DNA of 64,000 nt from Lachnospiraceae bacterium (GCA_015057035.1 SVFC01000003.1:62001-126000), one strand, 5' to 3'; counted from the stretch's first letter, positions 1 to 9,275 are shown. Program-made: numbers and translations. Notes: a model not told the origin generated them from the letters alone.

Positions 1-1235
1 CTCACGAACTTGGTGGATTTGCATGTGCTGCAAAACATTACCCAGGTAACGGTCTTGATTTTAGAGATGCTCATCTTTCTAACAACATCAACGATATGTC
101 TGTAGAAGAATGGGATGCATCTTACGGATATGTTTATAAAGAACTCATCGATGCTGGTTTGGATGCAATTATGGGTGGACACATTATGATGCCTACTTAC
201 ACAAGAGCATTAAATCCAGAAATCAAAGATGATGATATGATGCCAGCTACTTTATCTTATGACCTTATGACAACACTTCTTCGTGATAAATTAGGTTTCA
301 ATGGTATGGTAGTAACAGACGCTTCTCATATGGTAGGTATGACAGACCGTATGAAACGTGTAGACATGCTTCCACTTGCAATTAACGCAGGTTGTGATAT
401 GTTCTTATTCTTCAATGATCCGGAAGAAGACTTCACAACAATGTTAAATGCATACAAGAATGGAATCATTTCCGAAGAACGTATGACAGAAGCTCTTACA
501 AGAATCATCGGCTTAAAAGCTAAGATGGGTCTTCATAAAATGGACAGAGATGCTATGGTTCCAGGACCAGAAGCCCTTATGGGACTTGGTGCTCAGGAAC
601 GCAAGGATATGCAGAAAGCTATCGCTGAAGATGCTATCACTCTTGTTAAATACAAAGATGCTGATGTATTACCAATCACTCCAGAAAAATATAAGAGAAT
701 CATGATTGTTAACATCAAACCAGCTCCAGGACCAATGGATTCTATTATGAAGCTTATGGGATTTGCTGGTGGTGTAGGTGCAGCTGAAAAACTGAAAGAC
801 CGTCTTGTAGCAAAAGGTTTTGATGCATTTATCTACGAAAGCCCAATCGATGCTATGGCAAAGAAAGCTGCAGCAGGTGAAAAGGTTTCTATCGACATGT
901 ACTTTGCAGGAAAGAATGCAATTGCTGACTTCGTAGCAGGACAGGACCTCATTCTTACGGTATGTGATGTTCCTAACGGAAGACCTTCCTTTGGTATGTC
1001 TAAGGGTGGTGGAGAAATTCCTTGGTATGTATTCGAACTTCCAGTAGTAGTAATTGGTGTTGGTGCACCTACAATGCTTGCGGATATGCCTCAGGCTCGT
1101 ACTTACATCAACACATATGACAAATTAGATACAACAATGGATGCGTTAGTAGAACAGCTTATGGCTGGACCAGATGCTTTCAAGGGACAGGATCCTATCG
1201 ATAGCTTCTGTGGACTCTTCGACGCAAGATTATAA
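1..1235 (+). CDS. Glycoside hydrolase family 3, beta-N-acetylhexosaminidase-like (5' end missing)
   Basis: The reading frame is already open at base 3, so the true start lies upstream of the window. The visible part starts in the GH3 (beta/alpha)8 barrel: KHYPGNG followed by RDAH resembles the KHFPGHG...DSH loop of NagZ-type enzymes, whose Asp-His pair acts as the general acid/base. GGHIMMP and VVTDASHM follow, the latter carrying the presumed nucleophile Asp. About 190 further residues after the barrel form a C-terminal domain that I do not recognise in detail. The likely role is release of beta-linked N-acetylhexosamine from muropeptides or glycans. No signal peptide can be judged because the N-terminus is missing. 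Codon use (CGT, GGT, AAC, CTT) looks like that of a well-expressed gene and resembles the transporter at 7830. A beta-glucosidase role is possible but the RDAH loop argues against it. Confidence 0.8.
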   Translation, partial: HELGGFACAAKHYPGNGLDFRDAHLSNNINDMSVEEWDASYGYVYKELIDAGLDAIMGGHIMMPTYTRALNPEIKDDDMMPATLSYDLMTTLLRDKLGFNGMVVTDASHMVGMTDRMKRVDMLPLAINAGCDMFLFFNDPEEDFTTMLNAYKNGIISEERMTEALTRIIGLKAKMGLHKMDRDAMVPGPEALMGLGAQERKDMQKAIAEDAITLVKYKDADVLPITPEKYKRIMIVNIKPAPGPMDSIMKLMGFAGGVGAAEKLKDRLVAKGFDAFIYESPIDAMAKKAAAGEKVSIDMYFAGKNAIADFVAGQDLILTVCDVPNGRPSFGMSKGGGEIPWYVFELPVVVIGVGAPTMLADMPQARTYINTYDKLDTTMDALVEQLMAGPDAFKGQDPIDSFCGLFDARL

Positions 1236-1270
1236 TTGATTTATAATTAAGGTTGTTATATTTTTATTAA

Positions 1271-1303
1271 AAACAGAGTGCCCTATAGCACTCTGTTTTT
1301 GTG
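1271..1303 (+). terminator. Intrinsic terminator of the GH3 gene
   Basis: AACAGAGTGC and GCACTCTGTT pair around a short loop and are followed by a run of T, about 40 bases after the GH3 stop codon. Confidence 0.85.
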
Positions 1304-1393
1304 TGCTATAAAATCATATAGGCCAAATTATAGGCCCATCATATACCAATCATATACCAATCTTAGACATCGAAGGGGGAGTTGGTGAAATGT

Positions 1394-1639
1394 CGGGTGT
1401 GAAACGAAGTGAATCTTTCTACACCCGTGCATTGCGCTGAAAAGTGGTGTGTTCTGACTCCTCTGATGAGTTTTCGGGTGTGAGTAAGGCGATTTTTGTA
1501 TATACCCATAAATTATACAGATTCTATGGGTGTATTATAAATTGCTCGATTATATACCCACAATCCAGAAATAACGCGCATTTAGTGTCTAAAAAAAGAA
1601 ATTAAAAGGGTGTAGGCGAGAATTTTCTAGCCTACACCC
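1394..1639. repeat. Cluster of inverted repeats sharing a GGGTGTA/TACACCC core
   Basis: The non-coding stretch 1304-1686 holds no credible gene. It contains at least three dyads built from GGGTGT/ACACCC: CGGGTGT (1394-1400) with ACACCCG (1421-1427); TATACCCATA (1501-1510) with TATGGGTGTA (1525-1534, one mismatch); and GGGTGTAGGC (1608-1617) with GCCTACACCC (1630-1639). TATATACCCA recurs at 1551-1560. A separate direct repeat CATATACCAAT occurs twice at 1340-1361. The pattern looks like a decayed intergenic repeat family; the last dyad also serves as a terminator. Confidence 0.5.
1583..1639 (-). terminator. Intrinsic terminator of the minus-strand dinB gene
   Basis: A perfect 10-bp stem (1608-1617 with 1630-1639) is followed, read on the minus strand, by a T-rich tract including seven T in a row. 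It lies just past the dinB stop codon. Confidence 0.75.
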
Positions 1640-1686
1640 AAAGATTCATATCTTTCGATAAATTTCCTGAGTATCCAGAGGGAGTC

Positions 1687-2907
1687 TTATGGTTTATGCG
1701 TATCTTCTTCCTTTTTCACAAAGGACGCTCTCTTCACAGAGTCTTCCCCATATTTAGAGCGAATGGCATCAATGGCAGAGTCTAATTTGGACAGCTTCTC
1801 CACATTCTTCTCCTCAAAAAGAGAATACTGACGATGCTGTTCGGTGGTTGCTTTGCTGGTGTGAACACCTAACAAACGAATTGGATTCCCAGTCCAAAGT
1901 TGATCAAATAATTTGCAAACATAATCATAGATTTCGTCGGTTACGTTGGTAGAAGAGGTAAGCGTTGCCTGACGGGAAGTGTGTTTGAACTCATTGTCTA
2001 CCATATAAACGGATATAACCGAAATGTAGGAATGGTCTGCACGGATGCGTGTGGCAACAGTTTCCGTCAGAGACAATAGAATTGCCTTGGCGGTATGTGC
2101 ATCTGTAACATCAAAAGCAATTGTAGTCTCATTACTGTAACTACGATTTGCTGGAGTTGCATCTTTATTCGCAACTTTGTCCATACTATCACTGATGCCA
2201 TTAGCGAATTCCCAGATGACATCTCCGTGGGATTTTAGGTTGTCATGGATGATTTTCTTATCTGTCTTGGCTAAATCACCAATAGTAAAAATTCCAAGAG
2301 AATATAGCCTTTTGGCAGTTTGTCTTCCAACGAAAAACAATTCAGAAACAGGAAGCGGCCACATCTTGGTCTCGATTTCGTCTGGAAACAGAGTATGTAC
2401 CAGGTTTGGCTTTTTGAAGTCGGAAGCCATCTTCGCCAGGAGCTTATTGTTGGATATTCCTACGTTGACAGTAAATCCCAATTCCTTTTCTACACGGTCC
2501 TTAATCTTATGTGCTGCCTCAAGAGGAGGCCCGAACAACTGACTGGTTCCGGTCATATCTACAAAGGATTCGTCAATTGAATACTGTTCAATATCAGGAG
2601 AATAATCCTTCAAAAGTTCCTGAAGGGCGTTGGAGTATCTAACATACACAGGAAAATTCGCAGGAACGGTGCGTAGTCCAGGGCATTTTCTTCTGGCATC
2701 TACTAGTGGTTCTCCAGTAACGATTCCGAATTTCTTGGCAGATTCAGACTTGGCAAGCACAATTCCATGGCGAGATTCTTCAGAACCGCCCACAACAACT
2801 GGAAGTTGGCGTAAGTCTTCTGTTTCACCTAGTTCACGCATACGATATGTGGCCTCCCAGGATAGAAAGGCGCTATTAACATCAATGTGAAAAATTACGG
2901 GTTTCAC
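1687..2907 (-). CDS. dinB: DNA polymerase IV (Y-family translesion polymerase)
   Basis: This Y-family polymerase copies past damaged template bases with low fidelity. The catalytic acidic residues are visible: HIDVNSAFLSWE near the N-terminus, and YSIDESFVDM with the Asp-Glu pair around residue 105. NVGISNNKLLAKMASDFKKP and a helix-hairpin-helix-like FVGRQTAKRLYSLGI follow, then the little-finger domain. I chose the GTG start at 2907 because AGGAGGA sits 7 bases upstream and the protein then begins KPVIFHIDV as family members do; an ATG 18 codons earlier has no such site. The protein is 406 aa. It is divergent from a second Y-family polymerase, with a LexA box 58 bases from this start, so SOS control is likely. 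No clear minus-strand promoter was identified. Confidence 0.9.
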   Translation of the reverse strand: MKPVIFHIDVNSAFLSWEATYRMRELGETEDLRQLPVVVGGSEESRHGIVLAKSESAKKFGIVTGEPLVDARRKCPGLRTVPANFPVYVRYSNALQELLKDYSPDIEQYSIDESFVDMTGTSQLFGPPLEAAHKIKDRVEKELGFTVNVGISNNKLLAKMASDFKKPNLVHTLFPDEIETKMWPLPVSELFFVGRQTAKRLYSLGIFTIGDLAKTDKKIIHDNLKSHGDVIWEFANGISDSMDKVANKDATPANRSYSNETTIAFDVTDAHTAKAILLSLTETVATRIRADHSYISVISVYMVDNEFKHTSRQATLTSSTNVTDEIYDYVCKLFDQLWTGNPIRLLGVHTSKATTEQHRQYSLFEEKNVEKLSKLDSAIDAIRSKYGEDSVKRASFVKKEEDTHKP

Positions 2908-2954
2908 AGACAGTCCTCCTAATTTTTGTGCATAAAAATGGGCAAAATTAACAA

Positions 2955-2983
2955 TTGACAATTAAGAACGTTTGTTCGATAAT
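2955..2983 (+). promoter_or_regulatory. Sigma-A promoter for the plus-strand Y-family polymerase operon
   Basis: TTGACA (2955-2960), a 17-base spacer and GATAAT (2978-2983) form a near-consensus promoter about 85 bases before the gene at 3068. The LexA box fills most of the spacer. Confidence 0.85.
2966..2977. promoter_or_regulatory. LexA (DinR) SOS box
   Basis: GAACGTTTGTTC is an exact match to the Firmicutes GAAC-N4-GTTC box. It lies wholly inside the -35/-10 spacer of the plus-strand promoter, so bound LexA would block polymerase directly. It is also just upstream of the divergent dinB gene. Confidence 0.9.
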
Positions 2984-3067
2984 TTATATACACAGTATAG
3001 CAAAGGAATGAATTCTGGTCAAGGCAAAATACGCCAGAAACATAACTAGCAGAAACGGAGGTAGCAG

Positions 3068-4336
3068 ATGGGGAAAAGTAAAATATATTTATGCATAGAC
3101 TTAAAGTCCTTCTATGCTTCCGTGGAATGCGTAGAGAGAGGCTTGGACCCATTGACCACAAAGCTTGTAGTAGCAGATCCGGAACGCACAGAGAAGACCA
3201 TATGTCTGGCGATTTCTCCGGCTATGAAGAAATTGGGAATTAAGAATCGCTGCCGAGTTTTTGAGATTCCAAAGAATGTGGATTATATCATGGCGCAGCC
3301 ACGAATGCAGAAATATATTGACGTTTCAGCAGATATATATGCTATTTATTTAAAGTATATAGCCAAAGAAGATATTCATGTGTACTCCATTGATGAGGTT
3401 TTTCTGGATTGTACAGACTATTTGGGGATGTATCAGATGACGGCAAAGGAGTTGGCGGAAACTATTTTACAGGATGTTTATCAAACCACGGGAATTACTG
3501 CGACCTGTGGAATTGGAACGAATCTGTATCTTGCAAAGATAGCCCTGGATATTAGCGCAAAACATGTCAAAGGGAATATTGCGTATCTGGATGAGGATAT
3601 TTATCGTGGAACATTGTGGAGCCACAAACCATTGACGGATTTTTGGAGAGTGGGAGCAGGAACGGCTAAGCGTCTACAGAGATATGGCCTTTATACTATG
3701 AAGGATATTGCTATGGCAAAAGAAGATACGCTGTACCATTTATTAGGAGTAGACGCAGAACTTCTGATAGACCATGCCTGGGGTAGAGAGCCTGTAACCA
3801 TAGCAGATATTAAGCAATATAAGCCAAAGCACAATAGTCTTACCAGCGGACAGGTACTAGGATGCGAGGCCTCCTATGAAGAAGGTCTCCTCATTGTAAA
3901 AGAAATGGCAGATTTATTATGTCTGGATTTGGTGGACAAAGGTCTGGTTACAGAATCCATTTCGCTCTATATCGGTTATGAAAACAGATTGGAACAGGAG
4001 CCTTCCAGGGGAACCATTACCACGCCTGTTGCCACTAGTTCTGCAAGGACAATCCTTCCATATGTAGAACAACTATATCGTCGTATTGTGTCAAAAAACG
4101 GCGGTGTTAGAAGGGCGAACCTATCGTTTAACAATGTGGTAGATGAGGCATATCAGCAATATGATATGTTTTGTGACCCTGCGGAGTTGGAGCGTGAACG
4201 CAATATGCAGAAGGCCATGATTGATATTAAGAAGAAATTTGGAAAGAATGCCATTCTTAAAGGCATGAATTTGGAAGAAGGGGCGACTACCATAGAACGT
4301 AATCGTCAGATTGGAGGGCATAAAAGTGGAGAATAG
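3068..4336 (+). CDS. Y-family DNA polymerase, UmuC/UvrX-like
   Basis: A 422-residue second Y-family polymerase. CIDLKSFYASVECV carries the first catalytic Asp, and VYSIDEVFLDCT the Asp-Glu pair near residue 115. TCGIGTNLYLAKIALD and FWRVGAGTAKRLQRYGLYT give the palm and the HhH-like thumb. Its architecture is closer to the UmuC/YqjW/UvrX branch than to DinB. The start has GGAGGT 6 bases upstream. It is followed with an 11-base overlap by a YolD-like gene, the pairing known from UvrX-YolD loci of Bacillus. The promoter with an embedded LexA box predicts DNA-damage induction. The substrate lesion cannot be told from the sequence. Confidence 0.88.
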   Translation: MGKSKIYLCIDLKSFYASVECVERGLDPLTTKLVVADPERTEKTICLAISPAMKKLGIKNRCRVFEIPKNVDYIMAQPRMQKYIDVSADIYAIYLKYIAKEDIHVYSIDEVFLDCTDYLGMYQMTAKELAETILQDVYQTTGITATCGIGTNLYLAKIALDISAKHVKGNIAYLDEDIYRGTLWSHKPLTDFWRVGAGTAKRLQRYGLYTMKDIAMAKEDTLYHLLGVDAELLIDHAWGREPVTIADIKQYKPKHNSLTSGQVLGCEASYEEGLLIVKEMADLLCLDLVDKGLVTESISLYIGYENRLEQEPSRGTITTPVATSSARTILPYVEQLYRRIVSKNGGVRRANLSFNNVVDEAYQQYDMFCDPAELERERNMQKAMIDIKKKFGKNAILKGMNLEEGATTIERNRQIGGHKSGE

Positions 4337-4646
4337 AGCAAAACAGTTTATGCCTTTTTCAGCCTTGAAAGGATACGAGGAAGCTTTAAGAGCAAAAGAA
4401 AAAATAGTAGTATCCAAGGTGGAATTTTCAGAAGAAAAAAAAGAAGAACTCAATCGAAAACTTTTACAGGTTCATAAGAATGATATGGTTACAGTGGTAT
4501 ATTTTTGCAAAGATGAATATCTGCAAATGGAAGGGAGAGTCTCTAGAATTGATAAGGATATGAGAATTTTAAAAGTGGTGAATACCAAAATCGCTTTTTC
4601 GGATATTTATGATGTATGGGGAAGCAATATCCTGGAAGAATACTAG
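4326..4646 (+). CDS. YolD-like protein
   Basis: This small protein (106 aa) begins ENRAKQFMPFSALKGYEEAL, the hallmark of YolD-like proteins, which are encoded beside UvrX/UmuC-type polymerases. The GTG at 4326 is the likely start: GGAGGG sits 7 bases upstream, inside the end of the polymerase gene, and the two genes overlap by 11 bases, suggesting translational coupling. An upstream TTG in the same frame has no ribosome site. Family members are thought to be accessory factors of the polymerase; the biochemical role is unproven. The C-terminal half (VYFCKDEYLQMEGRVSRID) looks like a small beta-barrel. Confidence 0.75.
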   Translation: MENRAKQFMPFSALKGYEEALRAKEKIVVSKVEFSEEKKEELNRKLLQVHKNDMVTVVYFCKDEYLQMEGRVSRIDKDMRILKVVNTKIAFSDIYDVWGSNILEEY

Positions 4647-4687
4647 AATCGTATAATAGAATACTAGATTTATTGGAAAGAAAGGGA

Positions 4688-4716
4688 TTGCACACAATAT
4701 CTCGATGACGTATAAT
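4688..4716 (+). promoter_or_regulatory. Promoter of the chemoreceptor gene
   Basis: TTGCAC, 17 bases, TATAAT; 35 bases before the start codon at 4752. Confidence 0.7.
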
Positions 4717-4751
4717 AAAGAGTAGTATAAATTTGCAAAAGAGGGGTTATT

Positions 4752-6254
4752 ATGAACGAAAGACGATATCAATTTGCGGATACCAATGAACAGATAAAGA
4801 AAATTAACAAATTTCTCTGTATCAGTACAACAATTGTAAATATCATTAGTTTTATCTTCGTGTTTATTTCTTATATGAGAGGATATAGGGATGAGCTGTA
4901 TACTTTCGGAATTCTTGGTCTTATGGCGATTACTTCCATAGGTGGTTTCCTTATATATAAGAAAGAGAACAATAGTGAGAAACTTAGATATTTCATGATG
5001 GCAGGATTGTTAATCATTACGGCACTATTGGTATATGGATTTAATTCATATTATATGCGTGTGATGGCAATGATTCCATTTATGGGATGTGTGCTTTTCT
5101 TTGATACCAAATTCGCCTTAATCTCAGGTGTGCTGGTATCTGTGGAGAACCTGGGTGTAACATTATTCCGTGAGTTTGTATTACATGATTATGTCAAAGA
5201 ACAGTTTATGGACAACCTGACAATTTCTGCGGTTGTTCTTGTTACGATGTTTGTTATCTGGTATCTCACAAAAGTTGGAAAACAGTTTAATGATGACTCT
5301 ATAGGCAAAGCGCAGCATGAGACGGAAATGCAGAAAGAGATGGTGGGTGATATTCTGCAAATTGCGGAGCATGTGCAGGCTGGAACCATTGATGCTATGA
5401 ATATTGTAAATGAGTTACAGAAGTCCTCACAATTGGTAAGTAGTTCGGTGGGCGATATTAGCGACAGCACTTCCCAGACTGCAGAGAATATTCAGAGCCA
5501 GAGTATTATGACCCAGAATATTCAGGATAATCTGGAGCAGACAGTTGCTCGTGCTGAAAACATGGTGCGTGTAGCGGCTCGTTCTAGCGAATTAAATGAG
5601 GAAAATGTGAGACGTATGGAACGTCTTCGTCAGGAATCCTTGGTGCTTGCTGAAACCAATGATGTAGTTTCCGTTTCTATGAAGCAACTTCAGCAGAATG
5701 TATCTAATGTAAAAGAAATCACAAAGACTATTTTTGATATTTCTTCTCAGACCAACCTTCTTGCACTGAATGCTTCTATTGAAAGTGCTCGAGCAGGAGA
5801 AGCGGGAAGAGGTTTTGCGGTAGTTGCTGATGAAATTCGCGCGTTATCTGAGAGAACCCGCCAAGAAACAGAGAACATCGCACGTATTCTGGACGCGTTG
5901 GAAGAAGATGCCAACCAGACAGGACAGGCGGTTAACCGTTCGGTAGAAGTTGGTACTACTCAGGAAACTATGATTACAGAAGTGGCAAATCAATTCGAAG
6001 AGATGAATGCCAACGTAAATGAATTAGTTTCTGATATTAAAGAGATAGAGAGAATGTTAGAAGATTTATCGTATGCTAATACGGAGATTGTGAATAACAT
6101 TACACATCTTTCTGCAACCACAGAAGAAGTTACTGCTTCTGCAATTCAGTCTTCTGATTTGACTGAAGAGAATTTCCGTAATTCGCAGGAAGCAAAGGAT
6201 ATTCTGGATGGGGTATTGCAGGTATCACACCAGATGGATAAATACATACAGTAA
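4752..6254 (+). CDS. Methyl-accepting chemotaxis protein with a polytopic N-terminus
   Basis: The first 175 residues hold about six hydrophobic segments (near 20-44, 50-66, 78-97, 103-118, 122-138 and 155-174) with little extracellular sequence, so there is no classical periplasmic sensor and no evident HAMP domain. The rest is the cytoplasmic coiled-coil signalling rod. Its hairpin tip is at residues 320-372, with [17 protein letters not shown] and [18 protein letters not shown], the CheA/CheW-binding core. The gene should report a membrane or cytoplasmic signal to the chemotaxis kinase. It stands alone between its own promoter and a terminator; no other che genes are in the window. Confidence 0.9.
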   Translation: MNERRYQFADTNEQIKKINKFLCISTTIVNIISFIFVFISYMRGYRDELYTFGILGLMAITSIGGFLIYKKENNSEKLRYFMMAGLLIITALLVYGFNSYYMRVMAMIPFMGCVLFFDTKFALISGVLVSVENLGVTLFREFVLHDYVKEQFMDNLTISAVVLVTMFVIWYLTKVGKQFNDDSIGKAQHETEMQKEMVGDILQIAEHVQAGTIDAMNIVNELQKSSQLVSSSVGDISDSTSQTAENIQSQSIMTQNIQDNLEQTVARAENMVRVAARSSELNEENVRRMERLRQESLVLAETNDVVSVSMKQLQQNVSNVKEITKTIFDISSQTNLLALNASIESARAGEAGRGFAVVADEIRALSERTRQETENIARILDALEEDANQTGQAVNRSVEVGTTQETMITEVANQFEEMNANVNELVSDIKEIERMLEDLSYANTEIVNNITHLSATTEEVTASAIQSSDLTEENFRNSQEAKDILDGVLQVSHQMDKYIQ

Positions 6255-6280
6255 TATGTGGCATTACATTATATAAAAAT

Positions 6281-6329
6281 AGGGGCACGCAACTATGCCG
6301 TTTGTGGCATTTTGCGATAGCCCCTTTTT
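6281..6329. terminator. Bidirectional terminator between mcp and the AraC gene
   Basis: GGGGC...GCCCC outer stem with an inner ATGCC/GGCAT stem, flanked by A-rich sequence on one side and T5 on the other. It separates two convergent genes. Confidence 0.75.
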
Positions 6330-6330
6330 G

Positions 6331-7578
6331 TTATGGTTTTCTTATAGCGTAGTATTCCTGGCGGAATTGTGTAGGTGTCTGGTCATAGTATCTGCGAAAC
6401 AACTTCGTAAAGTAGTTGTCATCTAGAATCCCACAACTTTGGGAAATGCTTGCAATGGGCATATAAGTATTTGCCAATAAATATGCAGCATGGTCCATAC
6501 GTTTTTGGTTGACGTAATCTGTCAACGTGGAACCTGTTTCTTTTTTGAAAAGTTTAGATAAATAACTGGCATTGACATTCAAATACTGAGCTGTTCCCTT
6601 CAAACTTAAGTCCGCAGTTAAGTCAAAATCAATACGGGTAATCACTTTCTGGATTGGCAGAGAATAATGCTTGAGGGAATGCTTGTTAACCAGTGCACAA
6701 TACTTTTGAATCATTTCATTCCATAAATCAATAAAATTATCAGAACGGGTAAATGACTCTATACGATGTGCAAAGGAAGAAGATAACTGGTCAATATAAA
6801 GAGGATGCACGCCTCCTTGTTCTGCAGCCTTACGCAATAAGGTATTTACAACTACCGTATAGTTTTGCAAGTTACGCAGAGCTTCTGTACGTTGTTCCAA
6901 GGCAAATAATGGAAAGTTGGCTAATAGATTTTTGGCTTTCGCGCTTCTCCCGTGGGAAACGGCTTCCAGCAAATCTCTTTCGGCCTTGTATATAAGTTCA
7001 ATGGCTTCAATATTAGAAAATGCATCGTTTCTTTTCTGCGGATCTATAGGAACGGCCAGAGGTTCTAAGGAAGTTGGTAATCCTTCAATAACACTTTCAG
7101 AGGAATAATTGTCTTCCCCCCATATGTGGTCTGCGAAGGCGTTAAACGCGGCAACTAGGATTTCGTCGCTATGGATACAGGAAACCTTTCGGTAATAATT
7201 TTTCAAAAGAGGAATCCAGTGGCCTGGAACATTTTTCTGCTCCATGATTTCCAAAAGTTGTTCTATGGAAATGGCAGTAGTTAGATATGGCCCCACAATC
7301 AAGATAGTATCTTCCAGTTCCGGTAGCATCAGGGCGATGTATTGGCAAAAAAATTCATCGGTCACATAAACGATGGTGTTCGGCCTAATTATTCTTTTGA
7401 TATGAGACAGCCATTCATTGGCGGATCCTTTTGCGATGCCGAGAATTTCGCGCAAATCCAAATCCATGGGTTTGTCAATGGAATCACCAAGATGATAGAT
7501 GTGGTGATCTAAATGCAAATTGGACAAAATGCTATTTAAAAAATTAATTTCATGTTCATATGAAAGTGAGCTTGTCAT
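6331..7578 (-). CDS. AraC-family transcriptional regulator
   Basis: The last hundred residues form the double helix-turn-helix of AraC/XylS proteins: LSLKGTAQYLNVNASYLSKLFKK followed by PIASISQSCGILDDNYFTKLFRRYY and the usual FRQ ending. The first 300 residues are an uncharacterised sensory part with no clear cupin signature. The start at 7578 has AGGAGAAAG upstream. The gene is divergent from a GPH-family sugar symporter, with a 251-base shared control region, so regulation of that transporter is the simplest inference. The inducer is unknown. Confidence 0.85.
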   Translation of the reverse strand: MTSSLSYEHEINFLNSILSNLHLDHHIYHLGDSIDKPMDLDLREILGIAKGSANEWLSHIKRIIRPNTIVYVTDEFFCQYIALMLPELEDTILIVGPYLTTAISIEQLLEIMEQKNVPGHWIPLLKNYYRKVSCIHSDEILVAAFNAFADHIWGEDNYSSESVIEGLPTSLEPLAVPIDPQKRNDAFSNIEAIELIYKAERDLLEAVSHGRSAKAKNLLANFPLFALEQRTEALRNLQNYTVVVNTLLRKAAEQGGVHPLYIDQLSSSFAHRIESFTRSDNFIDLWNEMIQKYCALVNKHSLKHYSLPIQKVITRIDFDLTADLSLKGTAQYLNVNASYLSKLFKKETGSTLTDYVNQKRMDHAAYLLANTYMPIASISQSCGILDDNYFTKLFRRYYDQTPTQFRQEYYAIRKP

Positions 7579-7728
7579 ATTTCTTTCTCCTTATACATAA
7601 GTATAGTATAGCACTAGAAAAACCAATTGGTAAATTTCACGAAAATTTTATACATATTTTATAGACAAATTATTTGAAAAAATGTAAAAAAATGTCGTTT
7701 GTATACAAGTATAACAAAAATATTACTG

Positions 7729-7757
7729 TTGGACAACAAAAAAATACTAGATATAAT
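7729..7757 (+). promoter_or_regulatory. Promoter of the GPH transporter, within the shared AraC/transporter control region
   Basis: TTGGAC, 17 bases, TATAAT, 72 bases before the start. The region 7579-7829 also contains the palindromes ACCAATTGGT (7622-7631) and TTGTATACAA (7699-7708), either of which could be a regulator site; this is not demonstrated. Confidence 0.65.
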
Positions 7758-7829
7758 GTGCATATTGTGATAAAATCATTTTATAATTAACATCGAGTTT
7801 ATTAATTAATACTAAGGAGGTAAAAATCG

Positions 7830-9275
7830 ATGAGTAATAACACGACACACCGTAAGTTTGGTATGCGCGACTGTCTCGCATACGCTGCTGGTGACTTTGG
7901 ATGTAATATGAGTTTTGCATTAAAAGGCACTATGGCATTATTCTGGACTCAGGTTATGGGTATGAGTGCATGGTATTCTCTCATGCTTATCGTAGTTCAG
8001 GTTTGGGATGCTATCAACGATCCACTTATTGGAGCTCTCGTTGACGCTGACCGTCATACTTACAAACGTAACAAATTCTTACAGTATATCTGGGTAGGTT
8101 CTATCGGACTTATCGTTGGTGGCGCTTGTTGCTTCCTTCCATTCCCACAGGCTCCAGTATGTGCGAAATTCATTCTCTTCATCGCTGGTTATGTAATTTG
8201 GGATGCATTCTATACTGTAGCTAACGTACCTTATGGTTCATTATTATCATTAATCTCAGCAGAACCAGCAGACCGTGCTTCACTTTCAGCTTGGCGTTCA
8301 GTTGGATCATTAGTTGGTAATATGGTGCCTATGGTTATTTTACCATTCTTAATTTATGAAGAAGATGGTCAGACATTAAACGGAATGATGGTATTCGTTA
8401 CAGCACTTATTATGGGTGTTTTAGGATTCATCTGCTTCCAGTTTATGATTAAGAACACAGAAATCCGTGTTGAACAGGATATTAAACTTAACGAAGAACA
8501 GCCAAAATTCAATATTATTGAAGCTATGGTTAACTTCTTAAAGAATCGTCCAGCAGTTGGTGCTACATTAGCAGCTATGGGTATGTTCATTGGTATGCAG
8601 GGTGCAGCTACCGCTATTTCTGTAACATTCCAGATTTACTTCAAGAATGCACAGATTTCAGGTATCATCTCTCTGTTCTCTATGATTCCAATCGTTTGCT
8701 TTACACCACTTGCTCGTAAGATGGTAACAAAGTTTGGTAAGAAAGAACTTTCAACAGTTGGTGCAATCTGCTATATTGTTGGTTCATTAGTTCTCTTCTT
8801 AGCACCTTTAGGAATCGTTCCAGTTTCTGAAGGAAATACAGGTATTGACTTAATCGTTTATGTTGTTGCTCAGTTAATCTGTGCTCTTGGTATGGGTATC
8901 TACTCTACAGTATCTTGGGCTATGATGGGTGACGCTATCGACTACAACGAATGGAAGACTGGCAAACGTGAAGAAGGTGTTGTATATTCATTACATTCAT
9001 TCTTCCGTAAGTTAGCTCAGGGTATTGGACCTGCAGTTGCTGTAGCAATTATGGGAACTATGGGTTATGTAAACAACGCTGTTAACGAAGCTGGTGAAGA
9101 ATTCATCGATGTTACATTAATTCCTTGGGAAAATGCTTTACAGATCCGTGGATTAATCGCTATCCTTTACTTAGTAGCAGGTATCTTCCAGTTTGTAGGT
9201 CTTGGTCTTGTATATAACCTTGACAAGAAGACTCTTACAAAGATGAATGAAGAATTAGCAGCTCGTCACAACTAA
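7830..9275 (+). CDS. GPH-family sugar:cation symporter (MFS, MelB-like)
   Basis: A 481-residue protein with about 12 hydrophobic helices. FGMRDCLAYAAGDFGCNMSF and VWDAINDPLIGALVDAD match the start and the conserved D-x-x-x-D segment of glycoside-pentoside-hexuronide symporters; DRASLSAWRS and GDAIDYNEWKTGKREEG are also typical. It should import a sugar or oligosaccharide with Na+ or H+. The ribosome site AAGGAGG is strong and codon use points to high expression, like the GH3 gene at the start of the window. The divergent AraC protein is the likely regulator. The exact substrate is not readable. Confidence 0.87.
   Translation: MSNNTTHRKFGMRDCLAYAAGDFGCNMSFALKGTMALFWTQVMGMSAWYSLMLIVVQVWDAINDPLIGALVDADRHTYKRNKFLQYIWVGSIGLIVGGACCFLPFPQAPVCAKFILFIAGYVIWDAFYTVANVPYGSLLSLISAEPADRASLSAWRSVGSLVGNMVPMVILPFLIYEEDGQTLNGMMVFVTALIMGVLGFICFQFMIKNTEIRVEQDIKLNEEQPKFNIIEAMVNFLKNRPAVGATLAAMGMFIGMQGAATAISVTFQIYFKNAQISGIISLFSMIPIVCFTPLARKMVTKFGKKELSTVGAICYIVGSLVLFLAPLGIVPVSEGNTGIDLIVYVVAQLICALGMGIYSTVSWAMMGDAIDYNEWKTGKREEGVVYSLHSFFRKLAQGIGPAVAVAIMGTMGYVNNAVNEAGEEFIDVTLIPWENALQIRGLIAILYLVAGIFQFVGLGLVYNLDKKTLTKMNEELAARHN

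Noticed and set aside
4640-4690. Repeated AGAATACTAGA motifs before the chemoreceptor promoter
   Set aside because: Two short imperfect copies without dyad symmetry; judged chance in AT-rich sequence.
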